From the NCBI RefSeq assembly GCF_000292915.1, contig NC_018514.1, forward strand, positions 2,604,001 through 2,668,000: DNA of 64,000 nt. Direction: 5' to 3'. The position numbers were made by a program, and so were the translations under genes. Positions 1 to 8,660 of this stretch are shown here, one piece after another (position 1 is the first letter of the stretch; the number at the start of each line of letters is the position of its first letter). Under the pieces are notes generated by a model. That model saw nothing but the letters and a program-made list of their open reading frames with translations. It searched no databases and was not told the origin of the DNA. The stretch comes from Burkholderia cepacia GG4 (lineage in GTDB: Bacteria; Pseudomonadota; Gammaproteobacteria; Burkholderiales; Burkholderiaceae).

Positions 1-2
1 GC

Positions 3-536
3 GCGGGCGTGCAGGTGCGCAAGACCGTCGGCAATGCGCAACTGGCCCTTCAATCGATCCGTTACCTGATGGACGGGCAGGTGCCGAACGATCCGGAAAG
101 CCTGTTCGGCTTCGAGCAGTCGACGCTGATGCTGCTCGATTCGGTGATCCGCCGCGAGGCGAGCGAGTCGCTGACCGGCGCCGATGCGCGCAGCGCGACC
201 TTGCGGATGAATGCGGAAATCTATCTGTCGCACCACTACAGCGATCCCGATCTATCGCCGGACAAGCTGGCGAGCGCGCTGAACGTGTCGCGGCGCACGC
301 TGTACAGCGCGCTGGCCGCAACCGAGCGGACGCCACAGAGCCTGATCCAGGAATACCGGCTACAGGCGAGCCGGCGTGCGCTGGAGGATCCGGCGGATTC
401 CAACCGCACGTTGCTGGAGCTTGCGATCGCGTGCGGGTTTTCGGACATCACGCATTTCGGGCGGGCGTTCAAGGCGCGGTTCGGGTGTAGTCCTGGGGCA
501 TATCGTGTCGCACACCGAAATATGTCGGGGGAGTGA
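3..536 (+). CDS. AraC-family transcriptional regulator, C-terminal part (cut by window start)
   Basis: The reading frame is open to the window edge, so the protein begins upstream; the GTG at 9 is only the first in-frame start inside the window. The last roughly 100 residues hold two helix-turn-helix units typical of AraC/XylS regulators, with recognisable segments LSPDKLASALNVSRRTLY and LAIACGFSDITHFGRAFKARFG followed by the usual SPGAYR end. The N-terminal effector-binding part is missing, so the inducer and target cannot be told. It may resemble the FeaR-type group with an AraC-binding-like sensor, but that is a guess. The next 600 bases are transposase debris, so its natural neighbour may have been lost. 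Confidence 0.85.
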   Translation, partial: AGVQVRKTVGNAQLALQSIRYLMDGQVPNDPESLFGFEQSTLMLLDSVIRREASESLTGADARSATLRMNAEIYLSHHYSDPDLSPDKLASALNVSRRTLYSALAATERTPQSLIQEYRLQASRRALEDPADSNRTLLELAIACGFSDITHFGRAFKARFGCSPGAYRVAHRNMSGE

Positions 537-542
537 CGCGAT

Positions 543-944
543 TCATCGTGTGGTATCGCGTGGCATGAATCGGTCCGCGAACGAATCCGGCATCGCCGCC
601 TGAAGCCGAATCATGTGCCGCAGCTTCAACCGCACTGTGTAGTCGATGCACCGGTCACGACTTTCGCGCCGTGGCAACGCGCGCCACCTTCGATAACGTA
701 GCGCCGTTGACCCGAAGCATCTCCATGCGGACCCACGCCGGGATTCCCGACTGCCCATCTGCCGGTCGATGGTGCGCGCGCGAGCCGCCGCCATGCCAAT
801 GAGACAGGGCTCACGATTGGCGAAGTGCTCAAGAAAATCGCTGCGACGAAGCTGCCTGTCGAACACCTCGCCGGTGTCCGCAGCGATCCGGCGCAGTTGG
901 AAGACCCGCTTGGCGATGTCTACGCCTACGACTGTCGGTTCCAT
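543..944 (-). pseudogene. IS110-family transposase remnant (N-terminal fragment)
   Basis: From the ATG at 944 the minus strand reads [17 protein letters not shown] and then [15 protein letters not shown], which matches the start of IS110-family (DEDD) transposases, including the first catalytic Asp in GVDIAK. After about 60 residues the similarity stops and the frame reads arginine-rich nonsense, so the catalytic core and C-terminal Ser domain are missing. The fragment directly follows an IS3-type fragment on the same strand, so two unrelated insertion sequences have been eroded together. No terminal repeats were found. It should be non-functional. Confidence 0.65.
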
Positions 945-999
945 TTGCGTTCTCCTGATTGAACGACACCTCATGATGCGATGGGGAGGCGTCCATACC

Positions 1000-1116
1000 A
1001 TTTTTGCCGAGCATCCGCTGCAGCTCACGAATCTGCTTGAGCGCGTCGGCCAGTTCCGAGGCCGGAACTACTTCCTCGCCAGCCTTGGGCTGCTCCAGCC
1101 CGCACCAGCACCCCAC
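1000..1116 (-). pseudogene. IS3-family OrfA remnant
   Basis: On the minus strand the residues [20 protein letters not shown] and RELQRMLGK match the C-terminal leucine-zipper part of OrfA from IS3-family elements of the IS407 type, where the family continues with KKTME. Here the sequence diverges right after GK, and the DDE transposase OrfB is absent. The OrfA N-terminal helix-turn-helix is also missing. The fragment abuts the IS110 remnant. It is a decayed insertion and provides no intact mobile function. Confidence 0.6.
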
Positions 1117-1140
1117 TCATCCGACCCCACATAACTTCCC

Positions 1141-1176
1141 TTGACACCCTATCTTTCGATATATATCTTTAGATAT
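1141..1176 (+). promoter_or_regulatory. Promoter and palindromic operator of the PadR gene
   Basis: A perfect TTGACA -35 hexamer lies at 1141-1146. Seventeen bases later comes a TATCTT -10-like hexamer (1164-1169). The near-perfect inverted repeat ATATCT-TT-AGATAT (1163-1176) overlaps this -10. The gene start follows at 1202. A repressor bound here would block RNA polymerase, and PadR regulators often repress themselves. A further AT-rich half site (CATATAGG) follows at about 1186. Confidence 0.6.
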
Positions 1177-1201
1177 GTTTTACGACATATAGGACACGAT
1201 C

Positions 1202-1912
1202 ATGCGACACACCCCTTCCCGCGGCCATGCCCGATGCGACGGTCATGGTGCGCATGCCGGCCCTGAATGGTTCGCCGGCCTCTGGCAGGCGATCGGCCGC
1301 CATCGCCGCGGCCACGATCCGTTTGGCGGCGGCCCGTTCGGCGGCCGTGGCGGACGCGGCGGCTTTGGTGATTTCGGCGACGACGGCATGCCGCGCGGAC
1401 GCCAGTTCAGCTCCGACGATCTTCAGCTTCTGCTGCTCGCGCTCGTCGCCGAGCAGCCGAGCCACGGCTACGAACTGATCAAGGCGCTCGACACGCGCTC
1501 GAACGGCTTCTACAGCCCGAGCCCCGGCATGGTGTATCCGGCGCTCACGTATCTCGAGGAAGTCGGCTTCGTCGCGTCGCAGGCGGAAGGCAACCGCAAG
1601 CGCTATGCGCTGACCGACGCCGGCCGCGCGCATCTCGATGCGCAGCGCGAGCGCGTCGACACCTTGTTCGCGCGCCTCACGCACCTGGCGCGCAAGATGG
1701 AATTCATGCGCCGCGCATTCGCCGGAGAATCGGCTGGCAGCGAAGCTCAGGACGAAGCACAGCCCGGCTGGCTGCCGGAGTTCGTCGAGGCGCGCCTCGC
1801 ACTGAAGCGGGCGCTGCTCCACAAGAGCGCCGCCGATGCCGACGAACAACGGCGTATCGCGGCGATCATGCGCCGCGCGACTGCCGAAATCGAAGGCGGC
1901 ACCGGCGCGTAA
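1202..1912 (+). CDS. PadR-family transcriptional regulator (YqjI-like)
   Basis: A 236-residue regulator. Residues about 1-65 form an unusual extension rich in His, Gly and Arg (RHTPSRGHARCDGHGAHAG, then GGGPFGGRGGRGG). Residues 70-150 hold the PadR winged helix, with HGYELIKAL, YSPSPGMVYPALTYLEE and the wing KRYALTDAGR. A C-terminal helical dimerisation part follows. E. coli YqjI has the same architecture: a metal-binding His-rich N-terminus on a PadR core, controlling the neighbouring siderophore reductase gene yqjH. Here the next gene, 37 bases downstream, is a YqjH-type reductase, so the same pairing is seen as an operon and not as divergent genes. The metal (nickel or iron) is inferred from the family. 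Confidence 0.88.
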   Translation: MRHTPSRGHARCDGHGAHAGPEWFAGLWQAIGRHRRGHDPFGGGPFGGRGGRGGFGDFGDDGMPRGRQFSSDDLQLLLLALVAEQPSHGYELIKALDTRSNGFYSPSPGMVYPALTYLEEVGFVASQAEGNRKRYALTDAGRAHLDAQRERVDTLFARLTHLARKMEFMRRAFAGESAGSEAQDEAQPGWLPEFVEARLALKRALLHKSAADADEQRRIAAIMRRATAEIEGGTGA

Positions 1913-1949
1913 TCCGCGCCGCCCCCCAAATCTCAAGGAGAACGGATCG

Positions 1950-2771
1950 ATGCAGAATCCATCCGAACGCGCCGTCACCCGCGTGCGCCATACCCTCAAG
2001 TTCCGCCTGCTGCAGGTCCTGCGCGTGCACGCGGTGACGCCGCACTTGCTGCGCGTCACGCTCGGCGGCCCCGACCTCGCGGATTTCGAATCGTCGTCGT
2101 TCGACGATCACGTGAAGGTGTTTTTCCCGCCGCCCGGCGCGGAGCGCCCCGCGATGCCGACGCTCGGTGCGAACGGCCCCGAGTTTCCCGAAGGCGAGCC
2201 GAAGCCGGTCGCGCGCGACTTCACGCCGCGCCGCTTCGACCGCGCCGCCTGCGAACTGGATCTGGAATTCGTGCTGAACCATCCGGGCCCCGCATCGCAG
2301 TGGGCCGCGCAGGCACGCGTCGGCCAATGGCTCGGCATCGGCGGCCCGCGCGGTTCGTTCGTGGTCCCGACCGATTTCGACTGGCACCTGCTGATCGGCG
2401 ACGATACGGCACTGCCCGCAGTCGCGCGGCGTCTCGAGCAATTGCCGGCCGGCGCGCGCGCGGCGGTGGTGCTGGAAGTCGCGGATCGCACCGCGCAGAT
2501 CTCGTTCGATACGCGCGCCGACGTGCATGAAATCTGGCGCTTTCGCGCCGAAGCCGACGCAGCGGACGGCGACGTGCTGCTGAATGCCGTGCGCGAGCTG
2601 CCGCTGCCGTCGTCCGGCGACGGTTACGTGTGGGCGGCGGGTGAAGCGCAGTCGATGCGCGCGGTCCGTCTGCACCTGACCGGCGAGCGCGGGGTCGACA
2701 AGTCGCGCATCCGCGCGGCGGCATACTGGAAGCGCGGCGCGGCGGCCGTGCATGAAACGCTGGAAGACTGA
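1950..2771 (+). CDS. Siderophore-interacting protein (FAD-dependent ferric-siderophore reductase, YqjH-like)
   Basis: Predicted 273-residue cytoplasmic flavoprotein of the SIP family, which uses NAD(P)H to reduce and release iron from ferric siderophores. The N-terminal half is the FAD-binding barrel, with RDFTPRRFD as the flavin motif (usually RxYTPR). The C-terminal half is the SIP domain ending in the characteristic AAYWKRG. The ATG at 1950 was chosen because AAGGAG sits 9 bases upstream (1935-1940); the longer open frame from 1836 overlaps the PadR gene and lacks homology. It probably shares a transcript with the PadR regulator. Confidence 0.88.
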   Translation: MQNPSERAVTRVRHTLKFRLLQVLRVHAVTPHLLRVTLGGPDLADFESSSFDDHVKVFFPPPGAERPAMPTLGANGPEFPEGEPKPVARDFTPRRFDRAACELDLEFVLNHPGPASQWAAQARVGQWLGIGGPRGSFVVPTDFDWHLLIGDDTALPAVARRLEQLPAGARAAVVLEVADRTAQISFDTRADVHEIWRFRAEADAADGDVLLNAVRELPLPSSGDGYVWAAGEAQSMRAVRLHLTGERGVDKSRIRAAAYWKRGAAAVHETLED

Positions 2772-2890
2772 CCGGAACGGCCGCCCGTGCATCGGCGGGC
2801 TTGGCATCGGCCGCGCGGCTGATATATATCTATGCCTGCGACGCCGCTGTCGGGCGACAGCCGCCGCATCCTGCCCAGGAGCGCCCGGTC

Positions 2891-3115
2891 ATGACAAAAG
2901 AAAGTCCCGCCTCGCCTTTCCTTCGCAACCTGAAGATCATCGGCTACGGCGGTCTCGCCGTCGTCGTGCTCGCGCTGTTCATCGCGATGTGCGCAATCCT
3001 GAAGGAAAGCGCGCTCGAACGCGACACCGCACAGCATCCGGGCGAGACGCCCGAACTGCACGAAGCCGGCGGCGGCCCGTCCACTTCCGCCGAAGCAGCC
3101 AGGACGCCCGGTTGA
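2891..3115 (+). CDS. Small single-span membrane protein of unknown function
   Basis: A 74-residue protein with a short polar N-terminus, one hydrophobic helix at about residues 17-38 (IIGYGGLAVVVLALFIAMCA) and a charged, Pro/Gly-rich tail. No family is recognised. The open frame extends upstream to 2801, but the ATG at 2891 gives a sensible membrane protein and the extension does not. It lies 120 bases after the siderophore reductase and could be cotranscribed, although nothing in it suggests an iron role. Confidence 0.55.
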   Translation: MTKESPASPFLRNLKIIGYGGLAVVVLALFIAMCAILKESALERDTAQHPGETPELHEAGGGPSTSAEAARTPG

Positions 3116-3154
3116 CGGCGTCCGGCTCGCACTGCTCCGGCGTCGTTTTCCCGC

Positions 3155-3736
3155 TCAGTGCGTGCGTTCGCGCCCCATCATCACCGCGTGCACGACGTCG
3201 CCGATCCGCTCGAGCAATTCGACCACACGTTGCCCATACAGGTGCGCGGCCAGCGCGCCAGCCGTGCCGACCAGCACGCCACCGGCCATGTCGAACGGCC
3301 AGTGCACGCCCGCATACACGCGCCCCCATGCAATCGCCACGGCCATCGCTGCCATCACGAACCCGGTGAGCCGCGTGGTGCCGGCGAGCAGCATGCCGAC
3401 CGCGAGACTCCATGCGAACGTCATGTGATCGCTCGGAAACGAGCTGTCCGGCGCATGCGGAATCAGTTGCGTGCCGACGCCGGCCATGAACGGTCGCGGC
3501 GAGAACCAGAAATGTCCGATCACCTGCGCGAGCACCAGCGCCACGCAGGTACCGACGCCGGCCTCGATCGCCTGGCGTCGCGTCGGGCGCTCGCCGAAGA
3601 TCCAGGTCAGCAACAGCATCACGGGCAGTGCATAGACGAGCCAGTCGGCGGCAAGGATCGCGAGGCGGGCAACGCCTGGGTGCGGCGCCGCACCGGCATT
3701 GATGGCGGAAAACAAGGTGAGATTGAGGTTCTGCAT
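3155..3736 (-). CDS. PAP2-family membrane phosphatase (undecaprenyl-diphosphatase-like)
   Basis: A 193-residue protein with about five membrane helices. The three PAP2 signature motifs appear in order: FWFSPRPF (first motif, with RP), PSDH (second motif, catalytic His) and GRVYAGVHWPFD (third motif, nucleophilic His and supporting Asp). The size and motifs match BcrC/YbjG-type enzymes, which dephosphorylate undecaprenyl diphosphate on the outer face of the inner membrane to recycle the cell-wall lipid carrier. The substrate is inferred from the family. It is transcribed alone, with its upstream region shared with the iteron-bearing gap before adc. Confidence 0.85.
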   Translation of the reverse strand: MQNLNLTLFSAINAGAAPHPGVARLAILAADWLVYALPVMLLLTWIFGERPTRRQAIEAGVGTCVALVLAQVIGHFWFSPRPFMAGVGTQLIPHAPDSSFPSDHMTFAWSLAVGMLLAGTTRLTGFVMAAMAVAIAWGRVYAGVHWPFDMAGGVLVGTAGALAAHLYGQRVVELLERIGDVVHAVMMGRERTH

Positions 3737-4187
3737 GAATCCGGTTGCGTGGGGCGTGATGATTGGACCGGGCGGGCCGGTCGGATGCGAACGATGCTAG
3801 TGCTCACTCGCTTAAGCGTTGCTTAACGCGCAGGGTGACCGGTGATCAGAGTCCGTGCGCCGCGCGCGAACGCACTTAGAGGCTGCACTGCAACACAAGT
3901 TCACACAATTGTCATATTCCTGCGCGACCGTCTCCCGCAAAAGCTCACCAACGATCCCGTAAAGGCTCACGTTTTTCACATCGTGGCGTCATTGATGCGT
4001 GTGACTATCGGGCCGCCACGCGCGATCGATGCCGTTTGCATCATTCGCCTCAACATTTACATCGTAACTAATTCGAAATCGGCAACAATTAATTCCGAAT
4101 GCGGCATCGCACAACGGCAACGCACAGGCATAGGATTACGGGCTTACGAGCACTCATCCACGAAGCGATCTACAACAAGGAGTCCGC
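3737..4187. other. 451-base intergenic region carrying two iteron-like sites
   Basis: No credible gene was found here. The region separates the divergent PAP2 and adc genes. It is AT-richer than its surroundings from about 4030 to 4110, where the adc promoter probably lies. Two copies of the RepA-iteron motif sit at 3933-3949 and 3955-3971. Confidence 0.7.
3933..3971 (-). repeat. Pair of dispersed RepA-iteron-like sites
   Basis: TCCCGCAAAAGCTCACC (3933-3949) and TCCCGTAAAGGCTCACG (3955-3971) are inverted copies of the origin iteron consensus GGTGAGGCTTTTCGGGA. They are spaced 22 bases apart, two helical turns. The first two iterons of the origin array (21691 and 21713) have the same 22-base period. 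They lie about 18 kb from the array. Confidence 0.7.
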
Positions 4188-4928
4188 ATGAAACCCAGCG
4201 ATGTCCGATCGAAAGCGTTTGCGATGCCGTTGACCAGCCCGGCATTCCCGATGGGCCCGTACCGTTTCGTCGATCGTGAGTTTCTGATCATCACGTATCG
4301 CACCGATCCCGACCGTCTGCGCGAGATCGTCCCCGAGCCGCTGAAGATCACCGAGCCGCTCGTGCATTACGAATTCATTCGCATGGCCGATTCGACCGGC
4401 TTCGGCGACTACACCGAAAGCGGCCAGGTGATCCCTGTCGAGTACAACGGCCAGGCCGGCGGCTACACGCTCGCGATGTATCTCGACGATCACCCGCCGA
4501 TCGCCGGCGGCCGCGAGCTGTGGGGTTTCCCGAAGAAGCTCGCATCGCCCACGCTGAACGTGAACACCGATCACATCCTGGGCACGCTCGACTACGGCAA
4601 GGTGCGCGTCGCGACCGGCACGATGGGCTACAAGCACAAGGAACTCGACATCGACGAGCAGACGAAGCGCCTCGCCGGTCCGAACTTCCTGCTGAAGATC
4701 ATCCCGCACGTCGACGGCACCGCACGCGTGTGCGAACTGGTGCGCTACTACATGCAGGACATCAAGATGAAAGGCGCATGGACGGGCCCCGCGTCGCTCG
4801 AACTGGCGCCGCACGCGCTGGCGCCGGTGGCCGACCTGCCGGTGCTCGAGATCGTCGAAGCCCGCCACATCGTCGCAGATTTGACACTTGGCCTCGGCGA
4901 AGTCGTCTACGATTACCTGGCTCAGTAA
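4188..4928 (+). CDS. adc: Acetoacetate decarboxylase
   Basis: A 246-residue protein of the Adc family, which decarboxylates acetoacetate to acetone and CO2 through a Schiff base. The catalytic lysine pair is visible in [10 protein letters not shown] (Lys116-Lys117), matching Lys115/Lys116 of the clostridial enzyme; the substrate-side arginine lies in the GGRE segment just before. The length fits the family. AAGGAG lies at 4180-4185, close to the ATG. The 3-hydroxybutyrate dehydrogenase gene starts 52 bases downstream, so the pair would process 3-hydroxybutyrate to acetoacetate and then acetone, fitting polyhydroxybutyrate breakdown. Confidence 0.95.
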   Translation: MKPSDVRSKAFAMPLTSPAFPMGPYRFVDREFLIITYRTDPDRLREIVPEPLKITEPLVHYEFIRMADSTGFGDYTESGQVIPVEYNGQAGGYTLAMYLDDHPPIAGGRELWGFPKKLASPTLNVNTDHILGTLDYGKVRVATGTMGYKHKELDIDEQTKRLAGPNFLLKIIPHVDGTARVCELVRYYMQDIKMKGAWTGPASLELAPHALAPVADLPVLEIVEARHIVADLTLGLGEVVYDYLAQ

Positions 4929-4980
4929 CACGTCCGCAGTCCTTACTCCCTGTCAATCCTTTCACCACGGGAAATTCGAA

Positions 4981-5766
4981 ATGAGCAACCTGAATGGCAA
5001 GACCGCAGTCGTCACGGGCGCCGCAAGCGGCATCGGCAAGGAAATCGCACTCGAGCTCGCCAAGGCGGGCGCGGCCGTCGCGATCGCCGACCTGAACCAG
5101 GACGGCGCGAATGCGGTTGCCGACGAGATCAACAAGGCAGGCGGCAAGGCGATCGGCGTCGCGATGGACGTGACCAACGAGGAAGCCGTGAACAGCGGCA
5201 TCGACAAGGTGGCCGAGGCGTTCGGCTCGGTCGACATCCTCGTGTCGAACGCGGGCATCCAGATCGTCAACCCGATCGAGAACTACGCGTTCTCCGACTG
5301 GAAGAAGATGCAGGCGATCCACGTCGACGGCGCGTTCCTGACGACCAAGGCCGCGCTCAAGCACATGTACAAGGACGATCGCGGCGGCGTCGTGATCTAC
5401 ATGGGTTCGGTGCACTCGCACGAAGCGTCGCCGCTGAAGTCGGCGTACGTGACGGCCAAGCACGGGCTGCTCGGCCTGGCCCGCGTGCTGGCGAAGGAAG
5501 GCGCAAAGCACAACGTGCGCTCGCACGTCGTGTGTCCGGGCTTCGTGCGCACGCCGCTGGTCGACAAGCAGATTCCGGAGCAGGCGAAGGAACTCGGCAT
5601 CAGCGAAGAAGAAGTGGTGAAGAAGGTGATGCTCGGCAATACGGTCGACGGCGTGTTCACGACGGTGCAGGACGTCGCGCAGACGGTGCTGTTCCTGTCG
5701 GCATTCCCGAGCGCCGCGCTCACCGGCCAGTCGTTCGTCGTCAGCCACGGCTGGTTCATGCAGTAA
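4981..5766 (+). CDS. bdhA: 3-hydroxybutyrate dehydrogenase (SDR family)
   Basis: A 261-residue short-chain dehydrogenase. The nucleotide loop is [12 protein letters not shown] (residues 12-23), NAG is at 90-92, and the catalytic Ser143, Tyr156 and Lys160 are all present (MGSVHSHEA, then SAYVTAKHG). The close of the protein ([15 protein letters not shown]) is typical of D-3-hydroxybutyrate dehydrogenases, which oxidise 3-hydroxybutyrate to acetoacetate with NAD. The ATG at 4981 begins [14 protein letters not shown]; the open frame upstream runs into adc. Its product is the substrate of the adc enzyme encoded just upstream, which supports the assignment. Confidence 0.93.
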   Translation: MSNLNGKTAVVTGAASGIGKEIALELAKAGAAVAIADLNQDGANAVADEINKAGGKAIGVAMDVTNEEAVNSGIDKVAEAFGSVDILVSNAGIQIVNPIENYAFSDWKKMQAIHVDGAFLTTKAALKHMYKDDRGGVVIYMGSVHSHEASPLKSAYVTAKHGLLGLARVLAKEGAKHNVRSHVVCPGFVRTPLVDKQIPEQAKELGISEEEVVKKVMLGNTVDGVFTTVQDVAQTVLFLSAFPSAALTGQSFVVSHGWFMQ

Positions 5767-5771
5767 CGCCC

Positions 5772-5793
5772 TCGCCTCCCTGACGGGAGGCGA
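5772..5793 (+). terminator. Hairpin after the 3-hydroxybutyrate dehydrogenase gene
   Basis: A 9-base perfect stem (TCGCCTCCC / GGGAGGCGA) with a TGAC loop starts 5 bases after the stop codon. Only a short T stretch follows, so it may stabilise or attenuate the transcript before the patatin gene and not stop it fully. Confidence 0.5.
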
Positions 5794-5888
5794 TTCCCGC
5801 ACCACGCCTATTCTCAAGATGGCGTGCCGTCGATCGACGACACGCCATCCGTCTCCGCCATCGATGGCGGGATTTCTCGGAGCAACTG

Positions 5889-7106
5889 ATGAAACCGCAC
5901 GCGCGTACAGAAAAGCAGGCCGTCGATGCGGCGGACCTGCATCACGAAGCCGGTGCGCCGGCCGCTGCGCGGTCGCTGCCGTACGAAACCATCGCCCTCG
6001 TCCTGCAGGGCGGCGGCGCGCTCGGCGCGTATCAGGCCGGCGTGTTCGAAGGGCTGCACGAGGCGGGCGTTCCGCTCGACTGGATCGCAGGTATCTCGAT
6101 CGGCGCGCTTAACACCGCGCTGATCGCGGGCAATGCGCCCGAACATCGGGTCGAGCGGCTGCGCCAATTCTGGGAAACGATCTGCCAGCCGGCGTTCTTT
6201 CCCGCGATGCCGGCTGCGTTCGAATTCGCGCTGTTCAACAGCATCGACCAGATCCGCACGTTCTTCACCGCATCGCAGGCCGCGAGCGCGATGATGCAGG
6301 GCCAGCAGGGTTTCTTCGCGCCGCGTTTCCCGCCGCCGCTGCCGGGTGTGTCCGATCATCCGGAAAAGATCAGCTGGTACGACACGTCGGCACTGCGCGC
6401 GACGCTGCTCAAGCTGTGCGATTTCGACCGGATCAACTCGGGCGAGACGCGCGTGTCGGTCGGCGCGGTCAACGTCGGCACCGGCAACTTCGTGTACTTC
6501 GACAACTCGCGCATCCGCCTCGAACCCGAGCACTTCATGGCGTCCGGCGCACTGCCGCCCGCGTTCCCGCCGGTCGAGATCGACGGCGAGTATTACTGGG
6601 ACGGCGGCGTCGTGTCGAACACGCCGCTGATGGAAGTGCTGCGCGCGCGTCCGCGGCGCGACACGCTCGCGTTCCAGGTCGATCTGTGGAGCGCGCGCGG
6701 GCCGCTGCCGCGCACGATGGCCGACGTCGCGGAACGCACGAAGGACGTGCAGTATTCGAGCCGCACGCGTTTCGTCACCGACACGCTGCAGCGCGAACAG
6801 CGCTACCGCAACGTACTGCGCCACGTGCTCGAGCAGGTGCCGGAAGAGCAGCGCAAGAACGACCCGTGGTGCATCGAGGCTGAAGCGATGTCGAGCGGGA
6901 AGAAATACAACATCCAGCACCTGATCTATCAGCAGAAGGCGTACGAGCACCACTACAAGGACTATCAGTTCGGTCTGTCGACGATGCGCGACCACTGGTG
7001 CGCGGGTCTCGACGACATCCGCAAGACGCTCGCGGTCAAGGACGGCCTCGCGCTGCCCATCAACGACGCGGGCTTCGTCACGCACGACATTCACCGCCGC
7101 CGGTGA
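5889..7106 (+). CDS. Patatin-like phospholipase / acylhydrolase
   Basis: A 405-residue patatin-domain protein. It shows the oxyanion-hole motif GGGALGAYQAG (residues 41-51), the nucleophile elbow GISIG (Ser70) and the catalytic DGG (in YYWDGGVVSNTP, about residue 237), so the Ser-Asp dyad is intact. Homologues in Proteobacteria with a C-terminal extension like this one (after residue 280) often sit near polyhydroxybutyrate genes. That fits its place behind adc and bdhA, from which it is separated by 122 bases and a hairpin. The substrate, whether lipid or polymer-associated, is not shown. No signal peptide is seen, so it is likely cytoplasmic. Confidence 0.9.
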   Translation: MKPHARTEKQAVDAADLHHEAGAPAAARSLPYETIALVLQGGGALGAYQAGVFEGLHEAGVPLDWIAGISIGALNTALIAGNAPEHRVERLRQFWETICQPAFFPAMPAAFEFALFNSIDQIRTFFTASQAASAMMQGQQGFFAPRFPPPLPGVSDHPEKISWYDTSALRATLLKLCDFDRINSGETRVSVGAVNVGTGNFVYFDNSRIRLEPEHFMASGALPPAFPPVEIDGEYYWDGGVVSNTPLMEVLRARPRRDTLAFQVDLWSARGPLPRTMADVAERTKDVQYSSRTRFVTDTLQREQRYRNVLRHVLEQVPEEQRKNDPWCIEAEAMSSGKKYNIQHLIYQQKAYEHHYKDYQFGLSTMRDHWCAGLDDIRKTLAVKDGLALPINDAGFVTHDIHRRR

Positions 7107-7166
7107 TGCCGTGTGCGACGGACCGGCGCGCTGCCTGCGCCGGTCCGTCCTCGTTTCCGATTCGAC

Positions 7167-7631
7167 ATGCCGATTTTCATTGCGCTATTCGCGCTCATCG
7201 CCATTGGATGGGGCGCGGTACACCTGTTTCATGTCATCGCCGCGCAGTTCGGCCAGCCAGTCGCGATCGCGGCCGCGGTGCTCGCCGCCGCGATCCTGAT
7301 CGCGCTGATCGCGTGGTGGATCAAACGCCGCCGCGACATCGCACCGAATACGAAGGAACAAGGCTGGACCCACATCGTGCATCGCGCATGGGGCGAATTG
7401 CGCGTATCCGCGACGCAGGGGCTGCTGTGGCTGTCGCATGACGGCGCGGACGGCCGCTATACGCTGTCGCAGCTCGACGCCTGCGAGGCCGCGCCGATCG
7501 ATGGCCGCTGGCATCTGGTCGTGCGCGTGCGCGACGCCGTGCGCGGCGAATGGAACCTGCCGATGATGGACAAGCGCGATGCGCAGCGCTGGGCGCGCGT
7601 GCTGATGCTCGCGAAGGACAACCGGCTGTAA
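7167..7631 (+). CDS. Membrane protein of unknown function
   Basis: A 154-residue protein with two hydrophobic helices (about residues 2-20 and 27-48) joined by a short loop, followed by KRRR and a soluble domain of about 100 residues. That domain includes WTHIVHRAWGELRVSATQG and ends ARVLMLAKDNRL. No family is recognised. The ATG at 7167 was preferred to an upstream in-frame start because the hydrophobic segment begins at once. It follows the patatin gene by 60 bases and could be cotranscribed. Confidence 0.6.
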   Translation: MPIFIALFALIAIGWGAVHLFHVIAAQFGQPVAIAAAVLAAAILIALIAWWIKRRRDIAPNTKEQGWTHIVHRAWGELRVSATQGLLWLSHDGADGRYTLSQLDACEAAPIDGRWHLVVRVRDAVRGEWNLPMMDKRDAQRWARVLMLAKDNRL

Positions 7632-7657
7632 CACAGCGGCGCCGTTCGCCAAACGCC

Positions 7658-8542
7658 CTATCGCGCGCCGAGCGCCCATAACGCGTCGAGCACGTGCTGG
7701 GTCGACCGATCGATCGGGCCGGCGCGATGCGCGATGCCCAGTTCGCGCCACAACGCCGGACGCAGCGGCCGCATGACGATCCGTGCGTCGGGCAACGGGG
7801 CGCCCGCCTCGTGCGGCAGCAGCGTCGCGCCGTAACCCGCGGCGACCAGACTCTTGATCGCATCGTTGTAGTTGAGTTCGATGCGGGGCTCGGGCCGGTG
7901 ACCGCCGAGCGCGAACCATTCCGTCGTGAGCCGCGACAGGCGGGTCGTCGCATCGTTGAGAATCAGCGGACGCGTGGCCAGATAGGCCGGCGTCACCCGC
8001 GCCGGAAGCCGCCAGTCGGCAGGCAGAAAGGCCAGCACCGGATCGCGCCGCCACGCGCGGATCGACAACCCCGCCACCGCCGGCTGCGGCAACGCCACCA
8101 GCCCGACGTCGAGCGTGCCCTGCGCAATGCGCGCCAGCGTGTCTTGCGACGTGAGCACCGCGATCTGGACATCGATGTCCGGATGCCGCTCGCGCAGCCG
8201 GACCACCGCCTGCGGCAACAGATGGGCGATCGCCCCGGTCGATGCCCCGAGCCGCACCCGCCCGGTCAGCCCCTGCACTTGCCGCTCCACGTCGTCGAGG
8301 GTCGACTCGACCTCGGCCAGCAGGCGGCGCGCCCGCTCCACCAGCACGGCACCGATGGTTGACGGCTGCACGTTGCCGCGCGTGCGGGACAGCAACGGCG
8401 CACCGATGCGGCTTTCGAGTTCGGCGACATGAAGGCTGACCGTCGGCGGCGCAAGATGAAGCAGTTGCGCCGCGGCCACGAAGGATCCCTGGTCGGCGAT
8501 TGCGACCAGTGTACGCAGCCGGTCCAGGCTGATCTCGCGCAT
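7658..8542 (-). CDS. LysR-family transcriptional regulator
   Basis: A 294-residue LysR regulator. The N-terminal winged helix ([34 protein letters not shown]) is followed by a substrate-binding domain from about residue 90. The ATG at 8542 has GAGAGGTGGGC just upstream and gives the usual LysR N-terminus; a longer open frame begins at 8590. It is transcribed away from the argC-like gene, a common arrangement in which the LysR protein controls its divergent neighbour. It could also respond to an unrelated effector. Confidence 0.88.
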   Translation of the reverse strand: MREISLDRLRTLVAIADQGSFVAAAQLLHLAPPTVSLHVAELESRIGAPLLSRTRGNVQPSTIGAVLVERARRLLAEVESTLDDVERQVQGLTGRVRLGASTGAIAHLLPQAVVRLRERHPDIDVQIAVLTSQDTLARIAQGTLDVGLVALPQPAVAGLSIRAWRRDPVLAFLPADWRLPARVTPAYLATRPLILNDATTRLSRLTTEWFALGGHRPEPRIELNYNDAIKSLVAAGYGATLLPHEAGAPLPDARIVMRPLRPALWRELGIAHRAGPIDRSTQHVLDALWALGAR

Positions 8543-8555
8543 GCCCACCTCTCGT

Positions 8556-8585
8556 TCAGGAAAACTGAATCCGGTAATCAGGAAA
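8556..8585. promoter_or_regulatory. Putative LysR operator between the LysR gene and argC
   Basis: The 118-base divergent gap holds a direct repeat TCAGGAAA at 8556-8563 and 8578-8585 (22 bases apart). It also has an inverted CTGA-N9-TCAG (8565-8581). Both patterns fit LysR binding sites, which are partly palindromic and spaced by two helical turns. Confidence 0.4.
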
Positions 8586-8660
8586 TTCAACTTTTCCTAT
8601 TCTAGGCGTTCGGTGGACGATACGGCTTTCCCGATGTCCGAAACGGGGAACGCGACCATC

